The position numbers and the translations under genes were made by a program. The notes below the pieces were generated by a model. That model did not search any database, was not told the DNA's origin, and saw nothing but the letters and a program-made list of their open reading frames with translations. From contig NZ_CP028924.1 in assembly GCF_003061515.1 (NCBI RefSeq), forward strand, positions 496,001 through 560,000: a stretch of DNA of 64,000 nt. The letters are read 5' to 3'. This document shows positions 8,400 to 16,478 of this stretch, in pieces; position 1 is the first letter of the stretch; each line of letters begins with the position of its first letter. The DNA is from Colwellia sp. Arc7-D. Lineage in GTDB: Bacteria; Pseudomonadota; Gammaproteobacteria; Enterobacterales; Alteromonadaceae.

Positions 8400-9065
8400 C
8401 TAAAGCACTAAACGATAACCTGTACCGTAAACTGATTGTATCCAGTCTTTGCCATTACTAATGTCACTGAGTTTTTTACGTAATTTTTTTATGTGGCTAT
8501 CAATGGTGCGATTATTGACGATACGATCATCTGAATACATATTTTGCATGAGTTGATCTCGGGTAAAAATACGCTCGGGTTTGCCTGCTAAAGGTTTTAA
8601 CAGTTGAAACTCAACAGAGGTAAGCGATACTTCGTGATGATGAAAAGCCACGGTAAGCCGATGCTCATCGAGTATCAGCATATCGGAAGTATTATCAAGT
8701 GTTTGTGTTCGTCTAAGTACCGCTTTCACTCTTGCAACGACTTCACGCGGGCTAAAGGGTTTGCAAATATAGTCATCAGCGCCTAACTCTAAACCGAGCA
8801 AACGGTCTATTTCTTCTACCTTAGCGGTCACCATCAAAATAGGGACATTTGAAAACTGCCTGATTTCTTTGCACAAATCTATACCATTTTTACCTGGGAG
8901 CATAATATCAAGCAATATAGCTTTCGGTTGATTTTTTTTAACCCAATCAATAACGTCATCACCATGATGAATTAAGTGCGGACTATATTCAGTAAGTGCA
9001 AAATAATCTGCCAGTAAATTAGCAAGTTTAACTTCATCTTCTACGATTAATATCGAATCTGGCAT
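8400..9065 (-). CDS. OmpR-family response regulator (CpxR/BaeR-like)
   Basis: A 221-residue regulator. The N-terminal receiver has an acidic pair (ED, residues 9-10), phospho-acceptor Asp53 in LLDIMLPG and the switch Lys in ICKPFSP at about 103. The C-terminal winged-helix DNA-binding domain shows the family's LTSVEFQLL, RIFTRDQLM and DSHIKKLRKKL...VYGTGYRL segments. It lies nine bases downstream of the sensor kinase gene and is clearly cotranscribed with it. Within OmpR regulators it reads closest to BaeR/CpxR, but orthology cannot be fixed by eye. Likely targets are its own operon and the downstream EF-hand gene. Confidence 0.9.
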   Translation of the reverse strand: MPDSILIVEDEVKLANLLADYFALTEYSPHLIHHGDDVIDWVKKNQPKAILLDIMLPGKNGIDLCKEIRQFSNVPILMVTAKVEEIDRLLGLELGADDYICKPFSPREVVARVKAVLRRTQTLDNTSDMLILDEHRLTVAFHHHEVSLTSVEFQLLKPLAGKPERIFTRDQLMQNMYSDDRIVNNRTIDSHIKKLRKKLSDISNGKDWIQSVYGTGYRLVL

Positions 9066-9074
9066 AGGGTTTCT

Positions 9075-10574
9075 CTAAGCTAAAGGTAAGGTAATGATAA
9101 CCGCTAAACCGCCTGAAACAGACTTTTCAGCACTAATTTCTCCTTGGTGAGCGATAACAATATGCTGACAAATAGATAAGCCTAAGCCAAAGCCACCTGT
9201 TTCTCGATTTCTCGAATCTTCTACGCGATATAAATATTCAAATAAATGTACAAGATGCTGTTCATCAACACCAATGCCATTATCTTCAAACTTTATGGTA
9301 ACAGTGCCTTTGTTATTTCCTGCTGAATTTTCTTCTAATTTATTAACCGTGGCCGAAACGCTAAGTTCACTTGCTTTCGAGTATTTAATACAATTATTAA
9401 TAATATTTTCAAATAATTGATAGAGCCTAGTTTTGTCAGCATAAATATTAACTTCTTTAGTATTTAATTCAAGCACAAGTGCAATTTTGGCATCTGATAA
9501 ATAGCCACGGTACTTAGCTGCCTCGTGCTGAATTAATTGCATTAAATCTTCATGTTGTTTGCGATAACCCATACCGCCGATGTCAGTATTGGTTAGTTGA
9601 TTTAAATCATCAATTAAACACTGTAAATGTTTTACTTCGTCATTAGCAGAAGCAATATTACTATGGGTTAAGGGTCTAACGTTGTCGAGCATGGCCTCTA
9701 ACTCGCCACGTAATATAGCGACAGGTGTACGTAATTCATGCGATATATTGCCTAACCAGCGTTTTCTTGCACTTTCATTTTTAGCGAGTGTTAATGCTAA
9801 TTCATTGTAATCTCGACTTAATTCATTGAGTTCATCTTTTCTGTTTAACTGAATTGATTGTTGATAATCGCCTTGGGTAAGTTTATGCATACCACGAGTA
9901 ATGAGCTTAATCGGTTCAACAATATGTCGAGCAATAGGAAAGGTAACCAGCGCAACAAGGCTCATAACCAAAAAGGCAATTAGCCATAAATATTCTTGTT
10001 GTTGCTCAATAAATTCAACTTCATAACCTTGTGTGAGTTGATTACGTTTTGAAATAGCAAAAAAACCTACCACGCGACCATCAACTTCGATAGCGACTTT
10101 TTTATACTCTAAAGTTGGCAGGTACATGCCGACAATGACCGTTTCATCAGCAGCTAGCAATGCATAATGCGCTTCACCTTTGGGTGGTCGAGGAGGTAAA
10201 TCATCAAAATTATTATGTCGAGGAGGAGGCCTTTTCTCAGGCGAGCTCGGTTGAAAACGAGGTTTATTAAATGGCTTTCTGTCGCCTTTAGCAGGTCGGT
10301 GATTTTTTTCGACGTCAAAGTCACTGTCTGCAAGTTGTTGAGAAATTAATTGATGAAACCTGCGATGTTCTCCGGTAATGGAGCGCCAATTATTTTCAAC
10401 TTTATATTCATCAGCTAGTTGAGTTAGAACCGGTTGTAATGTTTCTACTTCTTTCGAAATAACATATTCAACCATGCCTTTATCAATGCTCCACTGCATT
10501 AGCGAAACCAAAACGGTAACTAATACCAAGCTAAAGCTAAAGAGAAAGAGAAAGAGTTTATTTTGAATTTTCAT
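9075..10574 (-). CDS. Sensor histidine kinase with Pro-rich periplasmic domain (BaeS/CpxA-like)
   Basis: A 499-residue inner-membrane kinase: TM1 at about 7-28, periplasmic domain at about 29-194, TM2 at about 195-213, HAMP at about 214-268, dimerisation/H-box NISHELRTP with phospho-acceptor His279, then an ATPase domain (N box ENIINNCIKYS, G1 DNGIGV, G2 GGFGLGLSI). The periplasmic domain carries a basic, Pro-rich insertion (about residues 90-132, including KRPPPRHNNFDDLPPRPPKG). This resembles in composition the Pro-rich parts of the two small proteins encoded downstream. The shared composition suggests they take part in one signalling pathway, but this is inference. Confidence 0.9.
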   Translation of the reverse strand: MKIQNKLFLFLFSFSLVLVTVLVSLMQWSIDKGMVEYVISKEVETLQPVLTQLADEYKVENNWRSITGEHRRFHQLISQQLADSDFDVEKNHRPAKGDRKPFNKPRFQPSSPEKRPPPRHNNFDDLPPRPPKGEAHYALLAADETVIVGMYLPTLEYKKVAIEVDGRVVGFFAISKRNQLTQGYEVEFIEQQQEYLWLIAFLVMSLVALVTFPIARHIVEPIKLITRGMHKLTQGDYQQSIQLNRKDELNELSRDYNELALTLAKNESARKRWLGNISHELRTPVAILRGELEAMLDNVRPLTHSNIASANDEVKHLQCLIDDLNQLTNTDIGGMGYRKQHEDLMQLIQHEAAKYRGYLSDAKIALVLELNTKEVNIYADKTRLYQLFENIINNCIKYSKASELSVSATVNKLEENSAGNNKGTVTIKFEDNGIGVDEQHLVHLFEYLYRVEDSRNRETGGFGLGLSICQHIVIAHQGEISAEKSVSGGLAVIITLPLA

Positions 10575-10971
10575 AGTACATTTATAATCTTAAAATTTGT
10601 TAAAAGCTCGGTTTTATTTCGACTAAAGAGAATTAAATTAAGCACATTAGAAAATGTAAAAAGCTTAAAATCAATGGGACTGAGTCAAAGTTCTAATATA
10701 TAAGTAGGGATAACATATCAAAACAATGTGCAAAAAATATGCACTTTTTAAATTATTTTGATTACTATAATTTACATATAAAGACTAAAGCCATGAACAA
10801 ATGACACAACTTATTGTTTATAGTCAGTAGTAAAATAAATGGCTAATGGAGTAATTTGGTTTAAGTTTGAAAGTTAAAAATATTAGCTCAGAGGTACATG
10901 AGAATTAATTGTCAGAGCTGTAATTACCGCTATCTAAAAAGAGTGATAACGGCATGTAATATAAACTATCC
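10575..10971. other. Intergenic region upstream of the sensor kinase
   Basis: 397 bases, very AT-rich, with no ORF carrying a plausible ribosome binding site. It should hold the promoter of the kinase-regulator operon; the only distinct element I see is the direct repeat at 10729-10745. The 3' end of the methyltransferase-like gene lies at its other side. Confidence 0.6.
10729..10745. promoter_or_regulatory. Candidate response-regulator site upstream of the sensor kinase
   Basis: TGCAAA-N5-TGCACT with an 11-base period. The 15-base core TGCAAAAAATATGCA differs by one base from the core upstream of the EF-hand gene (TGCAAAAAATGTGCA). It lies 155-171 bases before the kinase start, which fits an autoregulatory site. 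Confidence 0.5.
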
Positions 10972-11598
10972 CTATAACCATCGGCGAACGTTAGCTTGAT
11001 ATGTTTTATAATTACTGGGAAAAATTTCTGCTAAATGTTGTTCTTCAACAGTGGCCTGTTTGAACAAAGTATACAAACCAATAATAAGGCACACTAAAGT
11101 AAATAAAGACGGTAATGCTAGAAAAAATCCTAATTGTGATAATGCCACACTGACAAAAATTGGGTTACGAGAGTACTTAAAAAAGCCATCAGTAATTAAC
11201 CCATCAGGGCCTTTTGGGTCGACACCAGAGCGCCACTTTTGCTTCATACTAAAGTGGATGATTATCGTCATTAAAAAGCCAAAGGTTAACAGTATATTGC
11301 CCAGTATAAGAACAAGGGCATTATCGAAAGTCGTTATTAAACCTAGGTATTCATCAAGCGCAGGAAAAAATAACCTAACTACACAAACCATCCAAATTGA
11401 CACTCTGAAGAGTCGAAATGTCATGTGGTTCCACCAATGCGAGCAAAAGCGTTCGCCGGGAAACACTAGTCCTGTGTTAGTGCTTTTTTGTGCCGTTATA
11501 ATTCTAACAGTATAAAAAAGTGCAACAGCGGAATAAAAAACAGCCAAGTATAAGCGCGTAAACTCTATTATTGAAGAAGTGTTATCAAGAGATATCAT
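10972..11598 (-). CDS. Isoprenylcysteine methyltransferase-like membrane protein
   Basis: A 208-residue multi-pass membrane protein with about five hydrophobic segments. The C-terminal half carries the ICMT/phospholipid-methyltransferase pattern GLITDGFFKYSRNPIFVS (the RNP motif that binds the S-adenosylmethionine region), followed by EEQHL and a YKTYQANVRRWL ending typical of the family. Its methyl acceptor is unknown; bacterial members act on lipids or small thiols. It stands alone; the next gene upstream on the same strand is a 54-residue membrane protein about 100 bases away. Confidence 0.75.
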   Translation of the reverse strand: MISLDNTSSIIEFTRLYLAVFYSAVALFYTVRIITAQKSTNTGLVFPGERFCSHWWNHMTFRLFRVSIWMVCVVRLFFPALDEYLGLITTFDNALVLILGNILLTFGFLMTIIIHFSMKQKWRSGVDPKGPDGLITDGFFKYSRNPIFVSVALSQLGFFLALPSLFTLVCLIIGLYTLFKQATVEEQHLAEIFPSNYKTYQANVRRWL

Positions 11599-11698
11599 AT
11601 GTATTGATCAATATTCATTTATGTAAGAAAAATAATCTAGCGTTTATTAAGTCACTAGATTTAGGCTTATTCGAGAAAAATTATGGGAGTAAATTTTT

Positions 11699-11863
11699 TT
11701 AATAAGACTTTACTACAGGTTTTGAAAAGAAAACAAACGGTATTGCTAATGGCCCCAAAATAGCGCCCAATATTGCCCATAAGTTAGCTTTAGCGCCTTT
11801 ATATTTGGCAACGGCATAACAAATAAAAATGCTAAGAATATTTAAAATAAATAAAACAGTCAT
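11699..11863 (-). CDS. Small membrane protein, 54 residues
   Basis: An ORF with an excellent AAGGAG seven bases before its ATG. The protein begins MTVLFILNILSIFICYAVAK and has two hydrophobic helices (about 2-18 and 27-47) linked by a basic turn KYKGAKAN. The second helix is rich in Gly and Ala (WAILGAILGPLAIPFVFF). This two-helix hairpin with a short basic linker is common among small uncharacterised inner-membrane proteins of marine gammaproteobacteria. No function can be named. Confidence 0.65.
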   Translation of the reverse strand: MTVLFILNILSIFICYAVAKYKGAKANLWAILGAILGPLAIPFVFFSKPVVKSY

Positions 11864-11947
11864 AGTGTACTCCTTGTAAACCTAAAATATTATACGTACT
11901 AAATAGTTGGTGTGAGCAAATAAAATTGCTTGTCACGGTTTGCCGTA

Positions 11948-12196
11948 TTATTTTTTGCTAGCACAACCATGTGCCTTCAATACCCTTTCTTTAGAAGCTG
12001 GATATTGTTTTAATGCCTCAATTGGTCGAATAGGGCGCTTGACTAAATTACCTGAACAATTGGGGCAAATAAAGCTTAAAACATTCTCAGTGCAGCTAGC
12101 ACAAAAGGTACATTCAAAAGTACAAATGAACGCGTCTTCAGTCGAAGGCGGTAAGTCTTTATCACAACATTCACAATTGGGCTTTAAAATTAACAT
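11948..12196 (-). CDS. DUF1272 zinc-binding protein
   Basis: An 82-residue Cys-rich protein. It starts MLILKPNCECCDKDLPPSTEDA and continues ICTFECTFCASC...CPNCSGNLVKRPIRP, giving nine Cys that should hold two zinc ions. This is the DUF1272 pattern almost throughout. I start at 12196 because family members begin M-L-x-L-x-PNCECC; an upstream in-frame ATG at 12226 adds ten unrelated residues. The function is unknown. It is encoded alone, between a small membrane protein gene and slyX. Confidence 0.85.
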   Translation of the reverse strand: MLILKPNCECCDKDLPPSTEDAFICTFECTFCASCTENVLSFICPNCSGNLVKRPIRPIEALKQYPASKERVLKAHGCASKK

Positions 12197-12299
12197 AGTA
12201 GCGTCTTTAAAGTAAATCGGTCTCAATATGAGATGTGTTAGGCAATCTAATTTTTATAATACACCTTTAAATATCACTACAAACCATTAACCTACATTG

Positions 12300-12521
12300 T
12301 TAATAGTGAGGTGGTGGTGGCTCTATTTCTTCTTTACCATCTTGCTCCGGTGCATTCTCTTTAATGCGATTAGCGAGCAGAGAAACTTGATGCTTAAGCT
12401 CGGCAAGTTGGTTTTGATGAATGGTAATTTCATGGTTTAGTTGATCGATAATATCATCTTGAAATGCATTGCGAGTTTCAAGGGTTTCAATTGCTTGGTT
12501 TAATTCTATAACTGATTTCAC
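12300..12521 (-). CDS. slyX: SlyX family protein
   Basis: A 73-residue coiled-coil protein (heptads over residues 3-55) ending in PPPPHY, the C-terminal signature of SlyX. It has a GTG start, and GTGA overlaps the stop of the WD40 lipoprotein gene, so the two are coupled. The fkpA gene lies divergently next to this pair, as slyX lies next to fkpA in E. coli. The molecular function is unknown. Confidence 0.9.
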   Translation of the reverse strand: MKSVIELNQAIETLETRNAFQDDIIDQLNHEITIHQNQLAELKHQVSLLANRIKENAPEQDGKEEIEPPPPHY

Positions 12522-13516
12522 TGTTTATTTACCTGCCATAATTCGGCATATCCAGAAGAGCTTTCGGTGATTACCTGGTTATTATCTCTAAAAGCGACAC
12601 TATACACAACAGCGCCTGCGGGTCTAATATCTTCGCGCGGTAAAACTCGCCAGCTAGTTAGGCGTTCGCCCGTTGCAATATCCCATATACTCACCTTTCG
12701 AGATGGAGCTCCTGTTAACAACTTAGTACCGTCAGGAGAAAATTGCACGGCACTAAAAATTTCTTGTCGGTTAAAGTATTTTAGTTTGGTAATTAATTCT
12801 CCTGTTTTTAAATCCCAGATATTGGCCGATTTTTTACTGTCAGCGGTAAAGGCAAAGCGACCTTTAGGATCAAGCGCCACCATAGTGACTCGGCTAGGGT
12901 GATTAAAGCGATATATTACTTGTCCTGATACCGTATCCCATACATAAGCAACAAAATCGTTAGAGCCAGAAAGTGCAATTCGGCCATTGGGTAACATATC
13001 TATCGCATTAATTTTTTCTTGGTGGCCTAAAAATTCTAAACGTCGACCGTTAGCAATAGTAATGTGCACAACTTTACCATTGCTTTGACCAACCAATAAG
13101 TAATCGCCATTATTTGATACAGCCACATCACGTATCGTAGACTCGGTTATTGACCAAAAGCCTTCTGATAAGCCATTTTCTATATTCCAAAGTGAAAAAT
13201 CATGGCGATTAGCGGTGATTGCATGGCTGTTATTATCGGCAATATCAGTTACTAATACTAAATTGTCTGCACTATTTTGTTGTTGAGACCAATTATATTT
13301 AAGCGCATTATTTTCTAAATCCCATAAGCTAATACCATGATGTATTGACGAAACAACACTAAATTTAGCGTCATTCGATATATTAGCCGCGTAAGCTCCC
13401 TCTACCGCATGCTGCCATCTTTGTGCGGGCTCTTGCCCTACCGGCTGGCAAGCAGAAAGCAAAGCTAATAAAAACAGAAGCTTGGCTTTTAGAATTGTTA
13501 AGTTACAGTTCAGCAA
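12518..13516 (-). CDS. WD40-repeat lipoprotein
   Basis: A 332-residue protein. The hydrophobic N-terminus ends in the lipobox LLSAC, giving lipidated Cys at residue 23. The rest is a series of WD40 blades (ISLWDLENN, FSLWNIENG, AYVWDTVSG, ANIWDLKTG, VSIWDIATG, AELWQV), about six or seven in all, consistent with one beta-propeller. The start appears to be TTG at 13516, because no ATG precedes the lipobox in frame. It is coupled to slyX by a GTGA overlap. It is probably an envelope scaffold; the partner is unknown. Confidence 0.82.
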   Translation of the reverse strand: MLNCNLTILKAKLLFLLALLSACQPVGQEPAQRWQHAVEGAYAANISNDAKFSVVSSIHHGISLWDLENNALKYNWSQQQNSADNLVLVTDIADNNSHAITANRHDFSLWNIENGLSEGFWSITESTIRDVAVSNNGDYLLVGQSNGKVVHITIANGRRLEFLGHQEKINAIDMLPNGRIALSGSNDFVAYVWDTVSGQVIYRFNHPSRVTMVALDPKGRFAFTADSKKSANIWDLKTGELITKLKYFNRQEIFSAVQFSPDGTKLLTGAPSRKVSIWDIATGERLTSWRVLPREDIRPAGAVVYSVAFRDNNQVITESSSGYAELWQVNKQ

Positions 13517-13636
13517 AATATTAATACTTTTTTCTTAGGGCATTTATCGTTAGTATAAGCCGCATTGTTTAACAATTCACACATATTTAAATGACTTAGC
13601 CCGAATTTCTGGCTAAGTAGTAAAACGGAGATGTAA

Positions 13637-14398
13637 ATGAAGTTTTTTAAACCGACATTAGTCGCTATTGCCTTATTATCAGTAATGGGTTGTCAAGAAC
13701 CTGCTAAGCAAGAAGAGCAAGCCGCTGCGCTTGATACAGAAATACAAAAACAAGCCTATGGCTTAGGTGCTTCAATTGGCATGTACATGGAGCGCAATTT
13801 AGAAGAGCACGATAAATTGGGCTTAACTTTAGATAAGTCACTTATTATTCGTGGTTTTACTGACAGCATGGATGGCAAGTCTCAAATAGAGAAAGAAGAC
13901 ATTCAAGCATTGTTGATGAACTTAGACCAAGCTATGAAAGCTAAGCAACAAGAGCAAGCCTCAGTGAGCTCTGAAGCAAGTTTAGCTGAAGGTCAGGCTT
14001 TCTTAGCAGAAAATGCTAAAAAAGAAGGTGTTCAAGTTACTGAATCTGGTATTCAATATGAAGTAATTACAGCCGCAGACGGTGAAAAACCTGCTGCTAC
14101 TGATACAGTTAAAGTTCACTATAAAGGTACATTCCTTAATGGTGAAACTTTTGATAGTTCATACGATCGTGGTGAGCCAGCAGTATTTCCACTTAATCGT
14201 GTAATTTCAGGTTGGACCGAAGGTGTTCAGTTAATGTCAGTGGGTTCTAAATTTAAATTTACTATCCCTTCAGACCTAGCTTACGGCCCTAATGGTAATC
14301 CACCTCGCATTCCGGGTCATTCTGTATTGCAATTTGATATTGAATTATTAGAAATTCAAAAACCTGAAGCTGCGGCACAAGTTGGCGATAAAAAGTAA
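13637..14398 (+). CDS. fkpA: FKBP-type peptidyl-prolyl isomerase FkpA
   Basis: A 253-residue envelope foldase. The N-terminus ends LLSVMGC, so it may be a lipoprotein (Cys at about residue 19). Residues about 35-125 form the helical FKBP_N dimerisation domain (QAYGLGASIGMYM, EKEDIQALL). Residues about 140-242 form the FKBP domain with VHYKGTFLNGETFDSSYDRGEP, GWTEGVQLM and IPSDLAYGPNG. It catalyses prolyl isomerisation and acts as a chaperone for outer-membrane and periplasmic proteins. It is divergent from the slyX pair and has its own terminator. Confidence 0.93.
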   Translation: MKFFKPTLVAIALLSVMGCQEPAKQEEQAAALDTEIQKQAYGLGASIGMYMERNLEEHDKLGLTLDKSLIIRGFTDSMDGKSQIEKEDIQALLMNLDQAMKAKQQEQASVSSEASLAEGQAFLAENAKKEGVQVTESGIQYEVITAADGEKPAATDTVKVHYKGTFLNGETFDSSYDRGEPAVFPLNRVISGWTEGVQLMSVGSKFKFTIPSDLAYGPNGNPPRIPGHSVLQFDIELLEIQKPEAAAQVGDKK

Positions 14399-14424
14399 TA
14401 ACTTACCTGTTGTTAAATAACAAA

Positions 14425-14450
14425 AACCAACCTTTAAGGTTGGTTTTTTT
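14425..14450 (+). terminator. Rho-independent terminator after fkpA
   Basis: An 8-bp stem AACCAACC / GGTTGGTT, loop TTTAA, followed by a run of T. It begins 27 bases after the fkpA stop. Confidence 0.9.
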
Positions 14451-14493
14451 ATCAATAATTTTTATTAAATGTAGTATTTTATAACGTATGTTA

Positions 14494-15363
14494 TCAACTC
14501 TCTGTTAGATTTTTATTATTCTTACGGAATTGTTTAGGGGTTACTCCTTCATACTTACTAAACGTTTTTGTAAAAGCACGTTCTGACTCGTAACCAACAT
14601 TTAACGCAATGTCGTTAATAAAAAGCGATGTCGTCAAAATCATTTCTTTCGCTTTTTGAATACGTAAATTCGATAAATAAGTAAAAACAGTTTGTCCGAC
14701 TAGTAACGTGAACTTTTTCGCGAACGCCGCTCTAGACATGCCAATAGCAGACGCTAAACTATCAATTGTCCAGGGTTTTTCAGGCGACTCATGAATGTAT
14801 TCAAGCGCTTTACCAATACGTTTATCTTTTAATGCCTGTAAAAAAGAATGTTGCTGCTGGCGTCCAAAATTAATTCTGATTAATTCTACCAATACAACTT
14901 CTGTTAACTTATTGACTATAATTTCATTACCAATGTTTTGTGCCATATACTCCGAACTAAGCTGATCAAAGGTGCTTTTTAACCAAGCATGTTTATTTAG
15001 CTCACCCTCGCGAACGATTGCTACCTGCTCAAACATGCTACCTAACGGAGATAATGTATCGTGCACAAACGAGCAACTGCCACAAAGTAGTAGGGTAGAC
15101 TCGCCACTGATCGCCATTTGATTCTCAGGAGGCTCGCTTGTCAGTATATGGTCAACACCCGGACCTAAAAATATTAAATCACCGGTAAACAACTGCTCAA
15201 CTCTATCACCTATTTTCAACCAGCAAGCGCCACGCCTTACAAGATGAAAACAAGCCGTTTTTTTATCTACAAACTCTTTTATCCATGGGGGTTCTACATG
15301 GCTGCAAAAATATACACTGCCACTGACACGTAAAGACGTGAGAATATCGCTTAGAATTTCCAT
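14494..15363 (-). CDS. AraC-family regulator, RclR-like (cupin plus HTH)
   Basis: A 289-residue regulator. Residues about 5-110 form a Cupin_6-type sensor domain; residues about 185-285 form two HTH motifs of the AraC type (SLASAIGMSRAAFAKKF and IALNVGYESERAFTKTFSKYEGVTPKQFR). The sensor domain has Cys20 (SVYFCSHV) and Cys94 in LLLCGSC. These fall where E. coli RclR has Cys21 and Cys89, the residues reported as needed for hypochlorous acid sensing. It is divergent from grxC and an RclC-like gene, which supports a role in reactive-chlorine or disulfide stress. Orthology is inferred, not proven. Confidence 0.72.
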   Translation of the reverse strand: MEILSDILTSLRVSGSVYFCSHVEPPWIKEFVDKKTACFHLVRRGACWLKIGDRVEQLFTGDLIFLGPGVDHILTSEPPENQMAISGESTLLLCGSCSFVHDTLSPLGSMFEQVAIVREGELNKHAWLKSTFDQLSSEYMAQNIGNEIIVNKLTEVVLVELIRINFGRQQQHSFLQALKDKRIGKALEYIHESPEKPWTIDSLASAIGMSRAAFAKKFTLLVGQTVFTYLSNLRIQKAKEMILTTSLFINDIALNVGYESERAFTKTFSKYEGVTPKQFRKNNKNLTES

Positions 15364-15381
15364 GCTTATTTAATTGGTTAT

Positions 15382-15408
15382 TGATCGTATTGAAAATATA
15401 GACGATCA
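15382..15408. promoter_or_regulatory. Inverted repeat in the RclR-like/grxC divergent region
   Basis: TGATCGT and ACGATCA are separated by 13 bases, so the arm centres are 20 bases (two helical turns) apart. They lie between the divergent regulator and glutaredoxin starts. A dimeric regulator could bind here; which one is not shown. Confidence 0.35.
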
Positions 15409-15504
15409 GTGTAAAAAGTAAAGACTTTCTAACGTTGTTGAGTTTTTTAATTCTTTCATAATAGCTACATCAATATCAATTAACCTAAACAAGAGAGAAT
15501 GATC

Positions 15505-15762
15505 ATGGCGAAGATAGAAATATATAGTAAAAGCTACTGTCCATATTGTAAAAAAGCAAAGGCAACACTTGTTAGCTTAGGGTTAGCATTTGAAGAATAC
15601 GAAATTACCCACAGTGAGAAGCTGACTAAAGAAATGCATGAACGTAGTTCGCGCCGAACAGTGCCACAAATTTTTATTAATGATCAGCATATAGGTGGCG
15701 GTGATGACTTTCATGAAGCATTAAGCAGCGGCCAATTAAAGCACTTAATTGCTAAAAAATAA
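15505..15762 (+). CDS. grxC: Glutaredoxin 3 (GrxC)
   Basis: An 85-residue class I glutaredoxin. It has the active site CPYC at residues 12-15, the TVP cis-Pro motif (RRTVPQIFI) and the glutathione-binding GGGDDF. I start at MAKIEIYSK (15505), six bases after GAGAGA, not at the ATG two codons earlier. It reduces mixed disulfides with glutathione in the cytoplasm. It sits 54 bases upstream of the RclC-like gene and is divergent from the RclR-like regulator, so it is probably part of an oxidant-induced operon. Confidence 0.9.
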   Translation: MAKIEIYSKSYCPYCKKAKATLVSLGLAFEEYEITHSEKLTKEMHERSSRRTVPQIFINDQHIGGGDDFHEALSSGQLKHLIAKK

Positions 15763-15816
15763 CGACATAATCAACAATATACCTTGTCTACGTTACAATT
15801 TTTAAAGGAAAAAACC

Positions 15817-16314
15817 ATGCCAAACACTACATTATCCGTTGACCGCGAAAGAAAATTCAATGATCTAGCATTAACCCAGAATATAAGTACTTTTGGCGAC
15901 ATTGCCTTAAGGCTTTCAATCGCGCTTATTTTAGTGTGGATTGGCGCGATGAAGTTTTCTGCATATGAAGCCGGTGCAATCGAAGGCCTTATTTCATCAA
16001 GTCCTTTAACATCTTGGCTTTACAATATTTTTAGTTTACAAGGTGCCGCTAACTTTATAGGAACGTTCGAAATAGCCACCGCTATTGCCATAACCCTTAC
16101 ACCAGTAAATAGACTCATTGGAATTATTGGTAGTTTAGGTGCAATCGTTACTTTTGCTGTTACCTCTAGCCTATTATTAACTGCGCCAGTTTGGGAGGCC
16201 ACGCTAGGTGGATTTCCAGCGCTTAATGTAGTTCCAGGTCAATTTTTGGTGAAGGATATTGTACTTTTAGCGGCTTCAATTACCCTATTAGGCAAAGCAT
16301 TAAAAGCGAAATAA
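15817..16314 (+). CDS. RclC/YkgB-like DUF417 membrane protein
   Basis: A 165-residue inner-membrane protein with four hydrophobic segments. The start at 15817 follows AAAGGA with good spacing and gives MPNTTLSV. DUF417 features include RLSIALILVWIGAMKFSAYEA, the conserved IEGLISSSPL...W, GTFEIATAI and FLVKDIVLLAASITLLG. E. coli RclC, of the same family, protects against reactive chlorine under RclR control. Here an RclR-like regulator is divergent and grxC lies upstream, but rclA is not next to it. The exact activity is unknown. Confidence 0.82.
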   Translation: MPNTTLSVDRERKFNDLALTQNISTFGDIALRLSIALILVWIGAMKFSAYEAGAIEGLISSSPLTSWLYNIFSLQGAANFIGTFEIATAIAITLTPVNRLIGIIGSLGAIVTFAVTSSLLLTAPVWEATLGGFPALNVVPGQFLVKDIVLLAASITLLGKALKAK

Positions 16315-16322
16315 ATCAGATA

Positions 16323-16353
16323 GAATGAATATAGCTATTGGCTATATTCATTC
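16323..16353 (+). terminator. Hairpin after the RclC-like gene (no clear U tract)
   Basis: A 13-bp perfect stem GAATGAATATAGC / GCTATATTCATTC with a 5-base loop, starting nine bases after the stop codon. The downstream bases AAAATTAATTC are not a U tract, so it may instead protect the mRNA 3' end. Confidence 0.5.
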
Positions 16354-16478
16354 AAAATTAATTCATCGTATGGCGGCATGTCGTTGTTAAGAGGATTCTT
16401 TCTACGCTAATCAGTAATATTAGTTAATGCTATCGTGATGAGCTGTTAATAAGCGCCAATCAATACTTCTGATTAAAT

